Origin: Silurus meridionalis
Lineage: Eukaryota; Chordata; Actinopteri; Siluriformes; Siluridae
Length of the DNA stretch: 64,000 nt
Assembly: GCF_014805685.1 (NCBI RefSeq)
Contig: NC_060890.1
Coordinates: 17,888,000-17,951,999, forward strand
Direction: 5' to 3'
Shown here: positions 53,959 to 63,549 of the stretch, piece by piece
Position numbering within the stretch: the first letter of the stretch is position 1
How the letters are laid out: each line of letters starts with the position of its first letter
Program-made: the position numbers and the translations under genes
The notes under the pieces: generated by a model
Databases searched by the model: none
Told to the model about the DNA's origin: nothing
Seen by the model: only the letters and a program-made list of their open reading frames with translations

Positions 53959-54570
53959 TTTGAGTCCCACCGCATCTATCAGTCTCATTTTAACATGAAT
54001 CACCAGCAAATTGGATTCACATCTAACTGGGAAAAAGCATCACATTCTTATACTATCCACACAGCCAAAATTTAAGGAATTTTAATTTAATACATGCAAT
54101 GAATCAATACTTTTTAATTATAGCATACTGTCATTTGGTGTACTTTTTTTTTGGACAGTGGAACTTGACCAGCTGAGCTGGACTCATGTCTGGTTAATGT
54201 TCATGCACAGGCTAATCTGGCCATCTGGTAGACAAATATAGACAAAGAGGCAATTATTTTATTATTTACTACAGAACCTTATGCATTCAGGAAAGTTTTT
54301 AAACAAAATCTAATTTTAGCTTAAAAAAAAATAATGACATCTTTTTTTTTCTTCCAATAACTACAACAAAGCAATTGTATGAATATCTGAATTTATATCT
54401 AAACAAATATTTAATTAAGTCAAGTCTTATGCTTTTTGTCCGGCTGATATTTATTGGATCTCTACTGTTAATGTATGCACATCCATATTCAGTGTTTTAT
54501 TTGTACTAGATTGTGTCTGATTCGTTGGTTTTCTTGTAAAATCAAATAAAAACATTTTGTGAAAACGTAT
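53959..54570 (+). other. gch2: gch 3' UTR with poly(A) signal
   Basis: AT-rich UTR with an AATAAA signal at 54545-54550, followed at the expected distance by a TTGTGAAAACG and T-rich stretch. This implies a 3' UTR of about 600 bases. Confidence 0.65.
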
Positions 54571-54759
54571 TTCTATTTCTTGTATATCGGACATTTTGCA
54601 CTATAAATTTCTTCATTTTCAGACTCACATGCAGGTTTTGTTGAATTTGCTTCGTCTGATCAATTAAAGAGTAAATATATGATTAAGCTGTTTGTTGAGT
54701 GCAATACCAATTATACCATGGTCTGCCTAAATGTTTGATTCTGATTGGCTGGAGACAGC

Positions 54760-55025
54760 ATCCTCAGCAGAGTGACGTCCTCAGCGGGGAAGAGAAGTAG
54801 AACATTCTCAGCAGGGCAGGAAGGCAGAGCGACATTAGCAGAAGGGCAGGGAAGAAGAGCTAAATCTTCAGTGGGGAATGGAGGCAGATCGGCATCTTCT
54901 GCAGCAACCACCTCAGCAGAGCAAGGAGTCAAAGCATCATATTCAGCAGGGCTGGGAGGCAAAACAAAGTCCTCAGCAGAGATAGGAGGTAGACAGATGC
55001 CCCCAGTTGGAAAGGAAGGCGCATA
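54760..55025. repeat. minisatellite, about 30-base unit, 8-9 copies
   Basis: The unit is built around TCAGCAGGGCAGGAAGGCAG or CTCAGCAGAG followed by a variable 10-12 bases. Units are diverged and range from 28 to 33 bases. Both strands stay open: the plus strand in Ala/Ser/Gly/Lys-rich and the minus strand in Pro/Ala/Glu/Leu-rich words such as CPAENVLLLFPAEDVTLL. No start, splice sites or known protein supports coding. Confidence 0.8.
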
Positions 55026-55029
55026 GCAT

Positions 55030-56243
55030 AGACTGACTCAAGGTCAGGGTTCCCAGATTCCTAGGGTTTCCAGTCCTGTAAGGCCAGGGCAGATGGTGAA
55101 AACACATCTAATAGTCAATGACTAAATGATGGACTGAAAATATAGAGAGAGTAAATTGTACTGGCACCCCAAGTTTGAAATTTATTCATTATTAATTTAT
55201 GGAATGAATCCTACACATTTAAACACACTCCTAGCTGCATACTTTATAGGTGGAAGAAAAATAGAAAAAACAGAGAAACTGGAGCTGATGTAAAACTCCA
55301 CAGACAATGAGCTAGAGCTTTGCAGCAAAGAGATATTTAAAATTAGTCAATTGTCAAACATGCCTGAAGGGGATAATACTAAATAATTTGCTTACCAGCA
55401 TTATAAGCCTAAAAGCTGTTAGTAATATGACTTAAAATTAAAATCAACTTACTTTTAAGTAATAATTTACAAAGGCATCACTGAATATCTACATTTCTAT
55501 TGCAATTTTTTTTTTAAACAATAATAGCTTGCTTCACATCTTTGACCATCACGTGTCGAAAACAATTTACATCTGTATGAATTACTCCACTGTTTTATTA
55601 TGACAAAAAAACTAAAACAAACATGGGCACGCAAGTATAAGAAGAAGAACAGAACATGTGCTTACAGAAAAGAAGGCAATATTGATATAAACCATATCAT
55701 AATCATGATTATTGGGTGCACTGTACATTAAACACTAATACAACAAATACAAAATTCATATCCAGTAATCACACAAACAGAAAAGAAAACTGCCTGTAGG
55801 ACAAGATGGTATTTAAATGTCAACATTGGAGCTCTAGGTTAAATGTCAGTGATTACCTGGTAATAAAATAGCCTGCACTGATATATGCTTCAAAAATATA
55901 TATTGAATATGGCTTGCAATTAAATCTGATATCTAAATGGTGAAAATCTAGTCTGTTCAGAAAACATAAGGAAGTACTTGAACCTTTTCATGTAGGAAAA
56001 GCATCTATTCAACAGTGCAAGTTGCTATATTGCTTTAAATGAATCCATCAAGGAAAATAAACAACAGCCATGTCCAAATGTGGTGCAGTTATGTAAAACT
56101 GCACTATTGCGCTAAATAATAACAACACCAACACCACCATGAACTGATAGTTGATTTAATTAATCTAAATATATAGAGTTTCCCTACATAACCCTCTTAC
56201 ACTTCTAAAAGATCAGAAATGTCTTTATGTCCTTATGTACAAA
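55030..56243 (-). other. cript: intergenic DNA and cript 3' UTR
   Basis: No coding exon seen. The right part (from 56243 leftward) is the 3' UTR of cript. A reverse-strand AATAAA signal lies near 55592 and a weaker ATTAAA type near 56155; which is used is unknown. Confidence 0.4.
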
Positions 56244-56308
56244 TCACACTGATGTCTGTTTGTAGTTCTTGGTGTCCAGAACCTTCTTGCCACACATAGC
56301 ACAGATCC
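56244..56308 (-). CDS. cript: cript exon 5 with stop codon
   Basis: Encodes GICAMCGKKVLDTKNYKQTS and the final Val, then TGA. The acceptor is TTGTTAG. Confidence 0.96.
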
Positions 56309-59300
56309 CTAACAAAGTGAAAACAGGGGAATTATATTTAGGGTGTAAAATGTTACAAGTTAAATGTTTAATGCAGCTTATTTAATCAGTCATCAGTCAA
56401 GTGCTATATTTTGGAATGTACCTTTCTTGTAAGCACATCCCTGACAGTAGTGTGACCCAGACTGATGGACGGAGCTTTTGCATATTCTGCATGTGGAAAA
56501 AGACGACTTTCCATAGGGATCGAACCTAAGACGGAAACAGGAGCGGGAACATTGCACATATTAACATTACATTTACAATGGGACGGCATTCGCAAGATGA
56601 GATTAGTTTCGGTATAACCATACCTGGCCTTTTTGGAGGTCAACATTTTGTTTTCATCGATCTTCCTTCCGCCACTCTCTGTAAAACACATTACACACAT
56701 TATGGCATTTTGCAAACATACGCTTTTTTCCATTTTAGATGATCAACATCAATTCAATACATTTCTATTTTGAGCAGCTTTACGCGAATAACGCGATGAT
56801 AAAGAATGAACAAGATGTTCTTAATAAGTGTAAATTTGTCCGTAATGAGCTGTGGCAAGGAACCCCCCCAAAGAAGGGTGGTACCTGGCTATATGCACAG
56901 TGATAAAACCTTCAGATGACTACAGATAATATTTAACAACAGTTAAAGCACATATTACCTGTCGTATTTCTTGCACCATCTTTCCAGGTATCAGGAGTGA
57001 TAACTCTGCCAAGTTTCTTCTCACCTACAGGAAGAAAGTTCAAACGCAATTACTACAGAGAACATAAGATGATAACTCTATAACAAAACACACTCTTACA
57101 ACATCGTGGACACGAAACACTGTACACACTATAGTGAAAAAATTGTGAGTGTCACAATATTGTATGATAGAGAAAATCGTATATAGTACCCTACAGAATA
57201 CAAACTATTTTGTGAATAAGTGCATACATAAACATCTTACATCGGAAAGCAACAAACTGCAATCTAGCTCTATTATTGTCAGGGATCCACCAGCCACACC
57301 TTCACCTATCACTCCAAGCAGCTCTCCCACATACTAATCAGCTACACCTGGCCCTCATCAGTTCCCATGCTACATAACCCCCGTTCCTCCACCAGCTCAT
57401 TGACCGTTCTACAGCTTAGGCTAAGGAACACTGTCGGACTACCCAAGCTACTCAGTTTGGTTCATCTCTGTTTACGGGACTCTGTGTGTTTTGTTCGCAT
57501 CAGTCTGATCACAGCTTTCACCAGGTCTAGTTGTACTGGACTTTTATTGCGGTTTGCCGTTTTCTGCTTTGCCCTGTCATTCTTCATTAAAAAACCTTGT
57601 GGATTTCACTTCGGTTTCCGGCACGTTCTTTCGCCTGACAATTATTATCCAACTGATGTTTATATCCAACAGCTAGACAGGAAATACTGCCTCATTTAAA
57701 ATGCTCGTCTTGAAAGTACATACAACCAACCTCTGAATATCGTAGTATTTTGTTTGCTACTGACTGTTTCATACCATAATTCTGCTGTTAAACAGACAAC
57801 ATTTAAGTCATTCTCGGAATGATCACAGGATCATCAAGGTCACTACAATATTGAAGGGAAACAAAAAACTCTAGCTAGCAGCAGTTCCTTTTTGATTCAG
57901 ACATTGGCACATGACCGGTAACTAAACAACAAAAAAATTTACAGAAGTTCATTCTTTTTTTAATAGCAGTATGTCCCTTTATGTTTTTGTATTATGTCTC
58001 AAGCATTCAATAGCACAGAGATATATTTTCATTCATCCTAACAGCACATGACGCAAAACCATAAATATACATACCGTAGACATACACAAATGACATCAAC
58101 ATAATGGTGTCTGAAAGAACTGGAAGAATGTTCATCCACACAATATACCAAAATGTATGATGGCACTTAATGTCCTTGCTGACCATCCCGTTCTAAAAAT
58201 ACAGACTTCAGTATGTAGTTTGTCCTCTGTGATAATATACTCGGTCTCCTGTGAAAGCATTCCACTAGATTTTTAGAGCATAACTCACCCACAATTGCAT
58301 CAGTGATATCAGGTACTGATTTTAGGGCAAAAAACTGAATCTATGTCTACTGTTGTCTCTCAAGTAACTCGATTACAAAAATTAATCTGGGGTAAGTTTA
58401 TCCCATTTAACTATGCACAGAGCCCTGCGTTTCCCATGGACCATTATTACTCACACACCACCCTCTAAACTCTGGAGTGTTCTGGAGAGGGAACACAGAA
58501 GATGCTGCAGAATGAAAAATCAAGGAACGGGGAGAAAATAGCGAGGACAAGATTTATATGGAAGCCTTTTTCCGCCACATTGAATAAATCGCATTCCACG
58601 CAATTCCACATTTAGTTTTTAGCCAATCGGGCAGTGTCACCTCGTCTGTAGTACCAGAAAGCTTTACACATTGAAAATAAAATGGGCTACGATCAATAGA
58701 ATCACATGGCATCAAACTAAGCCTCCGATCCCTGGAGAGAACTCTGTCTAACAATCCGCTCTGGAGGAGACGGAACAAGACAGATGAAGCAGAGGAGCCT
58801 CGTTCACACGGCAACAGCTTCAAACGTCGGGTCGACAACATGGATACCGGTATTAAGCAAACTTTTTTTCTATGTAACGAGCTTCCATAGGATTCAGGCC
58901 AAAGAAAGAGACAGAAAGTTTCCAAAGTTTGGGATCATTTTAAACTAAAACAAAGAAAGCCTTTTTTTTTTATCTGAAAAACTCTTATTTATGGGTTTCT
59001 TTTAATGCATACATTTGTATTTACATGTTCATGTAATATGGCAATTAAATGCACTAAATGGTTTCCAGATAATCTAGTATGAAATTTGCACAGGCTTTCC
59101 ACTACATTTTGTAAACCTGTTAAATAAAGCTGAGGCAACTACAAAATCAACACCTTCTGACCAATCAGACTCAGGCATTTGACAGCACAGAGGTATAATC
59201 TGTTCGCTGAACTAAATCACAGGATTTATTATGCATTTGTCTACTAGACTTTTAAGAGTATCTGTGAACATTTGTTTATTCACCCACAATCAGGTGCTGA

Positions 59301-59862
59301 TTTTAGGACAAAACAAAAAACAAAAAAACACCCGGATACAGGTGTACCGTCATCCTGAATCAGGTTTGGGTCTTAATTCCACTGTCCACTGGATTTGTAC
59401 GTGGGGATGCAGGTCACGTGGTACGTTTGATCACGTGGCCCCGCGTATTTATCTATACGGCTGTAATGTCGGATAATTAAAACGAGTCGTATGAGCTCCA
59501 CAGAGGTCAAATAAAAATCATATTCAATACAAAAAGAGTTTGTTTAGGTGATGAGAGGAACAAAGGCTAAAGCTAAATGCTAAGCTAAAATACGTTATGC
59601 AGCTAACCTAACCTAATCCAATCTAATCTAATCTAATCTATTGGTATTTAGAGCGATTCCTCTGTTTCCCTGTGTAAAACAGTGTGTATTTAACAGTATT
59701 ACACCATCCTGCACTGACCTGCTACATTCAACTGCAGTCATACACATACAAACAACATGCACGTTACCTAAAACAAGCTACACTATCCAGCCACATCTAC
59801 TCTATTTAATACAAACTTATATATAATATATTAAATATATACTTACATTTTTCACAAACCAT
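56244..59862 (-). CDS. cript: cysteine-rich PDZ-binding protein, complete gene in five exons
   Basis: CRIPT binds the third PDZ domain of PSD-95 and links it to microtubules; the family is also reported in the minor spliceosome. Exons on the minus strand are 59847-59862, 56959-57024, 56624-56678, 56422-56525 and 56244-56308. Joined they give 101 residues, exactly the mammalian length. Visible are the N-terminal MVCEKCEKKLGRVITPDTWK, six further cysteines in CxxC pairs (CRIC, CQGC, CAMC) that form the zinc fold, and the PDZ ligand QTSV at the C-terminus. All splice borders are GT/AG and phases agree. Intron 1 is about 2.8 kb and carries a solo LTR and a nested repeat. cript lies head to head with pigf, an arrangement I recall from mammals too. 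Confidence 0.96.
56422..56525 (-). CDS. cript: cript exon 4
   Basis: Encodes FDPYGKSSFSTCRICKSSVH and QSGSHYCQGCAYKK, with two of the CxxC pairs. The acceptor is TCTTAG and the donor GTACAT. Confidence 0.95.
56624..56678 (-). CDS. cript: cript exon 3
   Basis: Encodes ESGGRKIDENKMLTSKKAR. The acceptor is TTTTACAG and the donor GTATGG. Confidence 0.95.
56959..57024 (-). CDS. cript: cript exon 2
   Basis: Encodes CEKKLGRVITPDTWKDGARN and TT. The acceptor is CTGTAG and the donor GTAATA. Confidence 0.95.
57277..57640 (+). mobile_element. solo LTR in cript intron 1
   Basis: A 364-base segment begins TGTCAGGGATCC, ends GCCTGACA, and is flanked by the same five bases, ATTAT (57272-57276 and 57641-57645). 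TG...CA ends, short inverted termini (TGTCAGG/CCTGACA) and a 5-base target duplication are diagnostic of an LTR. Inside, CCATGCTACATAACC is a possible TATA zone and CATTAAAAAACCTTG a possible poly(A) zone. No internal retroelement genes, so it is a recombined solo LTR. Superfamily (Gypsy-like?) is a guess. A 110-codon frame inside it is not a gene. Confidence 0.85.
58425..59085 (+). repeat. dispersed repeat, copy B (filled site)
   Basis: Matches 33395-33745 on both flanks: CCATGGACCATTATTACT and CTCTAAACTCTGGAG on the left; TTCAGGCCAAAGAAA, CAAAGTTTGGGAT and AATATGGCAATTAAATGCAC on the right. Between them an extra segment at about 58556-58888 interrupts it. Confidence 0.7.
58556..58888. mobile_element. 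small element nested in copy B
   Basis: Its ends are inverted: TATGGAAGC near the left border and GCTTCCATA near the right. GATT lies immediately outside on both sides, and joining the flanks restores the order seen in the empty copy at 33.5 kb. The interior has no transposase. A minus-strand open frame of 123 codons overlaps it but shows no family signature. Class unknown (MITE-like). Confidence 0.6.
59411..59440. promoter_or_regulatory. two CACGTG E-boxes 17 bases apart
   Basis: CACGTG at 59415-59420 and 59432-59437, both in a TCACGTGG context, about 430 bases inside cript intron 1. Confidence 0.4.
59847..59862 (-). CDS. cript: cript exon 1
   Basis: 16 coding bases: MVCEK and the first base of Cys6. 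The donor is GTAAGT. The start has a good context (GCCATGG). Confidence 0.94.
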
Positions 59863-60538
59863 GGCGTAAATCTGTTGAACAGAGTCGAAGCCAAAACGGA
59901 ATGGAAGAATCGTATTAACAACAAACTGTGGCCTGAAGCTGAACAGAACACTCACGATACGTCACAGTACACTCACAAACTTCAAAATACAAGTCCTAGC
60001 CAAGCACAAACTCCTAACCCGTAACCAACATAACCCATTTTTATATATTTTAAAAATAAAAATGCAGGTTTAGTCACGTTGCGGTGTCTATATATGATTT
60101 ATAAATATGGGTTTGTATCAATCAGATTAATTAATTAATACATTATATATATTAATACATTATGGTAAGTGTGAATGCTGCATTGTACTGGATGGGTTGT
60201 TGGTTTATTGAGTTTTTTTGTGTTAAACTGTCCTTTTTTTTATAAAGAATTTATAACGCATGATTATAAACTGTGCAGAAGGTTGGTGTGAATATTTTGT
60301 TACTATCAAGTTCAAACTGGGCGCAGCCATGATGGGTCACGTGACCTTTTGATGCCGGAAGAGCGTGACCTAAATGAAATGTCCTCTTTCTGGGTTTATT
60401 TCTTTGATGAAATTCACAGTTGAACGTCTTTTGTGATCATTTTCAATCCGCTAAAAACAACAAGAGGTCGGTTTGCAGGTTTTTAGCTCCCCAAAGTAGC
60501 TGAGGAAGTGCCGACGTGTTTGGTTTTGCCTGTAACAT
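59863..60538. promoter_or_regulatory. shared cript/pigf promoter region and pigf exon 1
   Basis: The cript start codon and the pigf first donor lie about 680 bases apart on opposite strands. At 60335-60346 is the perfect palindrome GGTCACGTGACC, which contains the CLEAR/USF site GTCACGTGAC, and at 60355-60361 CCGGAAG, an ETS site. A consensus donor GTGAGT starts at 60539, ending a non-coding pigf exon 1 that probably begins after 60370. There is no TATA box, as expected for a bidirectional housekeeping promoter. Confidence 0.55.
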
Positions 60539-60749
60539 GTGAGTACTAATGACTGAAGCTTTTCTCTGTATCAATGTCATTCATCTGCATGGTTTTATGT
60601 GTAAATGCATTACATTTCCTTAATTCAGTATTAAATATATATGTATATATTTATTTAAAGTATGTATAGTATTGTGCATAAGTTTTAGTTTGAAAAAAAT
60701 AAGACATAAACCCCAAACATACAGCCATTGTCATTAAATCTTAAACGTA

Positions 60750-60945
60750 CAGAACAACATGGAGTCCTGAAAGTCCTTGGCTCCCACAGAGCTCTGATCT
60801 CAACATCATTGAATCTGTCTGGGATTACATGAAGAGACTGAGGTTTTGAGCCTGTCTACGTCCACAGAAGATCTGCGGTTTATTCTCAAAGATGTTTGGA
60901 ACAGCCTACCTGCTGAGATCCTTCAAAAACTGCAAGTTTAACTAG
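60750..60945 (+). mobile_element. Tc1/mariner transposase relic in pigf intron 1
   Basis: Decayed words equivalent to SPQSSDLNIIESVWDYMKRL are followed by a segment ending in FLKNCKF-like codons, the C-terminal DDE part of a Tc1-type transposase. Frames are broken. Confidence 0.6.
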
Positions 60946-60950
60946 AAGAA

Positions 60951-61150
60951 ATGGTAGCTCAGTGGTTAAGGTGCTGGGTTACTGATCGGAAGGTTGTGGG
61001 GTACAAGCCCTGGTATCGTTAAGATGAACCTCTTGGGCCCTTGAGCAAGGCCTTTAACCCTATGTGTTCCAGGGGTTGCTGCACTCTGACCCCAGCTTCC
61101 TAACATCACTGAGATATGCAAATAAAAGGATTTTACCGTACTGTAATGTA
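60951..61150 (+). repeat. tRNA-headed SINE in pigf intron 1
   Basis: ATGGTAGCTCAGTGGTTAAG (A-box), GTTGTGGGGTACAAGCCC (B-box position), CTTGGGCCCTTGAGCAAGGC in the body, and an AAATAAAAGGATTTTACC tail. Confidence 0.8.
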
Positions 61151-61476
61151 TATGTGACAAAAAAGGGTAGCCACACAGCAGAGTATATTCAAATATCAGT
61201 GGGAAAATTGCATAATAAATCCTGGGATGTAGAATTGGATGTTCAGAACAGATTTAGTTCAGCAAAGAGATTATACCTCTGTGCTGTTGTATGCTTGACT
61301 TCGATTAATCAAAAGGTGTTGCTTTTACAGTTGCCTGAACTTTATTAAACAGCTTTTCGCAATGTCCAGTACCCCTGGACCTTGTTTTTTGGCATGTGAA
61401 TTTGTGAATACAAGAATTTCATCTAACTGCATATATGTGAGAAATAAAGGCTCTCTCTAGAAGAATTGATGGTCTG

Positions 61477-61540
<64 letters not shown>
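61477..61540. repeat. (TCTA)n microsatellite
   Basis: About 16 uninterrupted units. Confidence 0.95.
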
Positions 61541-61599
61541 CAGTGTTCTGTATTGTTTAAAGATTTATAATCACACTCTTGATGTCACTTAAGTAAGGA

Positions 61600-61797
61600 T
61601 GGGTTCCCCGTTTGAGTCTGGTTCCTCTCAAGGTTTCTTCCTTATGACATCTAAGGGAGTTTTTCCTTGCCACAGTCACCACGGCTGCTCATCAGGGATA
61701 AATACACATCATTCACCTTGAATGTTGATTTCTGTAAAGCTGCTTTGAGACAATGTCTGTTGTGAAAAGCGCTATAGAAATAAACTTGACTTGACTA
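61600..61797 (+). repeat. non-LTR retroelement tail, well preserved
   Basis: TTCCTCTCAAGGTTTCTTCC, TAAGGGAGTTTTTCCTTGCC, GTAAAGCTGCTTTGAGACAA and GCGCTATAGAAATAAACTTG, then TTGACTTGAC. This is the end of a very common fish retroelement. Confidence 0.75.
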
Positions 61798-61865
61798 TCT
61801 AACTAACTAACTAACTGACTAACGCCTTTTTTTAAAAAATTTTTTTTATCCAGACAGTGTGAGTC

Positions 61866-62093
61866 ATGTATGAAGTGGAGATCAGAGGCATGGCATCAGC
61901 TCATGCCCTTCTCGCCGGCTCTGTGTTGGTGGGAAGCCTGATGCCTGCATTCACTGTGGATAACTTCTCCGTGTATGGGACACACTTGGTGTGGCTCTTT
62001 TCCGTTTCTGGTTGTGTTGCCTTAGTCAGCATTGCTGTGTTTTGGCTTCTTGGTGTCAGTCCACCAACAAAGAAAAACACATTGAGCTATAAG
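61866..62093 (+). CDS. pigf: pigf exon 2 (first coding exon)
   Basis: 76 codons ending in SPPTKKNTLSYK. The exon itself starts at 61854 after TTATCCAG. The donor is GTACAA. Confidence 0.94.
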
Positions 62094-63549
62094 GTACAAA
62101 ATTTTATGTCCAAGCACTTCAAAAGGAAGAAAAAAAACATTGCACTTCTGTGTATCTATTTTATTTGTATTGTATATCTTTTTTTGTTCTTATAGTTGTC
62201 TCGACTGGTTCGATCTGGTGTGTATTTTCTGCTGTCTTGCCTCTTCTTCCACATCGTGGTTGTTCTGTATGGGGCACCTCTGTTAGAGTGAGTATTACCT
62301 GTTACCTGTCTCAAATTTGTAAATACCTAATTATTCCACTCTTATGTGCATGTTGAGCAGTGCATTCCAGATTGAATCTCCCTTTGTGGCTGTCATCCTC
62401 TACCCACCTGGGAAGCCTTTCCACTATATTTTAAAGCATGGCTGTGAGGATTCGTGCTCTTTTGGCACAAGAATATCAGTAAGCTCGGGTACATAGTAGA
62501 GTTCCAGTTCATCACAATAATGTTCAATGGAGATAAGGTCATGGCTCTGCGCAGGCCATTCGCAGCTTTTGGTTATCTGTGTTTCCATACATATTTGGGA
62601 CATATGAGTGTGAAGGATGGGTGTCCACAAACATTTGGCCTTATATTGTAGTTGTAAATATAGCCATAATTAAACCGCAGGAACAAGAAACACATTCTAT
62701 ATTATGATTCAGTATTTTTTTCAAAACAAGCTCTGAGATGATCAATGTTAATCTACACTTACAAAAGTATTGGGACACCAGACTTTTCCAGCCACAACGT
62801 GGCTCATCACCAAACTAACAAAGTTGGTGGCACACACTTGCATAGGATGCCTGGATGCTGTAGCATTAAATTTAGCCCTCACTTGAACTAGGAGACCCAA
62901 ACCTGTTCCAGGAGAACAGTGCTCCTGGGCACAAATCCAGTTCCATGAAGATATAATTTACATGGGTTGGAGTGGAAGATCTTGTGTGGCCTGCTATAGA
63001 GCCCTGACCTCACCCCTATTTAACACCTGTGGGGTGAATTGGAATTCTGCCTGCATCCCAGATCTCTTCACTCCTCGCATCAGCACAAATCTCCACAAGC
63101 ACACTTTTTCTAAATCTACTGGGACATCTTTCCAGAAAAGTTACAGCAAATGGGAGCTAAATGTGGAATGGCATGTTAAGAAAAAAACATAACAAATCTT
63201 ATGGTCAGGTGTCCACAAACTTTTATCCATCGTGTGTAAAGACTTTTTTTTCTTATATGTATATTATGTTATTGTGAACTTACTGAAAAAGAATATCCTA
63301 AAAAGCTGTTCATATTGCCATTAACTAAACAGTTGAAAATCTGTATTTAATATTTCCATTAAACAGCAGAAAGAATGTGATTGAACTGTAAGTAATTGTG
63401 TTTAACTGAATGTTGTGTTTGTTTTTATATAGATCAGCTCTGGAGACATTTTCCCTGGCTGTACTTCTCTCCACTCTTACCACACTAAGGTGTTTGTGTA
63501 TGCTTGGTCCAAACGTTCAGGCATGGATCCGGGTCTTCAGTAGAGATGG
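61866..63549 (+). CDS. pigf: phosphatidylinositol-glycan biosynthesis class F protein, 5' part of gene
   Basis: PIGF is a multi-spanning ER membrane protein that with PIGO (and PIGG) adds ethanolamine phosphate to the GPI anchor precursor. Coding exons seen are 61866-62093, 62196-62287 and 63433-63549, giving 145 complete residues and continuing beyond the window. The start at 61866 aligns residue for residue in length with the human N-terminus up to the NFS motif (VDNFSVYGTHLVWLF), so it is preferred over the inner ATG at 61890. Hydrophobic segments cover about residues 13-30, 42-65 and 84-100. The later VLYGAPLLESALETFSLAVL and LGPNVQAWIRVFSRDG match the human protein. Exon 4 ends within a Gly codon. 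Introns carry SINE, LINE and Tc1 debris. It is head to head with cript. Confidence 0.95.
62196..62287 (+). CDS. pigf: pigf exon 3
   Basis: Encodes LSRLVRSGVYFLLSCLFFHI and VVVLYGAPLL. The acceptor is CTTATAG and the donor GTGAGT. Confidence 0.95.
62360..62652 (-). mobile_element. Tc1-like relic in pigf intron 3, minus strand
   Basis: On the minus strand the words CEWPAQSHDLISIEHYCDEL retain the transposase DLNPIEHLWDEL box, and a TGGGAAGCCTTTCCACTA word on the plus strand marks the reverse C-terminal end. The other end is GTGTCCACAAACATTTGGCC. Confidence 0.75.
62749..63238 (+). mobile_element. non-autonomous Tc1-like element in pigf intron 3
   Basis: Inverted termini: ACAAAAGTATTGGGACACC on the left and the reverse complement GGTGTCCACAAACTTTTATC on the right. 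About 490 bases, with decayed words such as CVACYRALTSP and FNTCGVNWN where the DDE C-terminus should be. It is the same subfamily as 16262-16730, with the internal LGDPNLF/QEN words shared. Confidence 0.8.
63433..63549 (+). CDS. pigf: pigf exon 4
   Basis: Encodes SALETFSLAVLLSTLTTLRC, then LCMLGPNVQAWIRVFSRD. The acceptor is TATATAG and the donor GTAGGT. The remaining exons lie beyond 64000. Confidence 0.94.

Noticed and set aside
54711..55026. Minisatellite frames as a gene
   Set aside because: Low-complexity repeat, open on both strands, no supporting start or splice sites. Kept only as a repeat and a finding.
57367..57699. 110-codon plus-strand frame
   Set aside because: Runs through the solo LTR and out of its end into host DNA.
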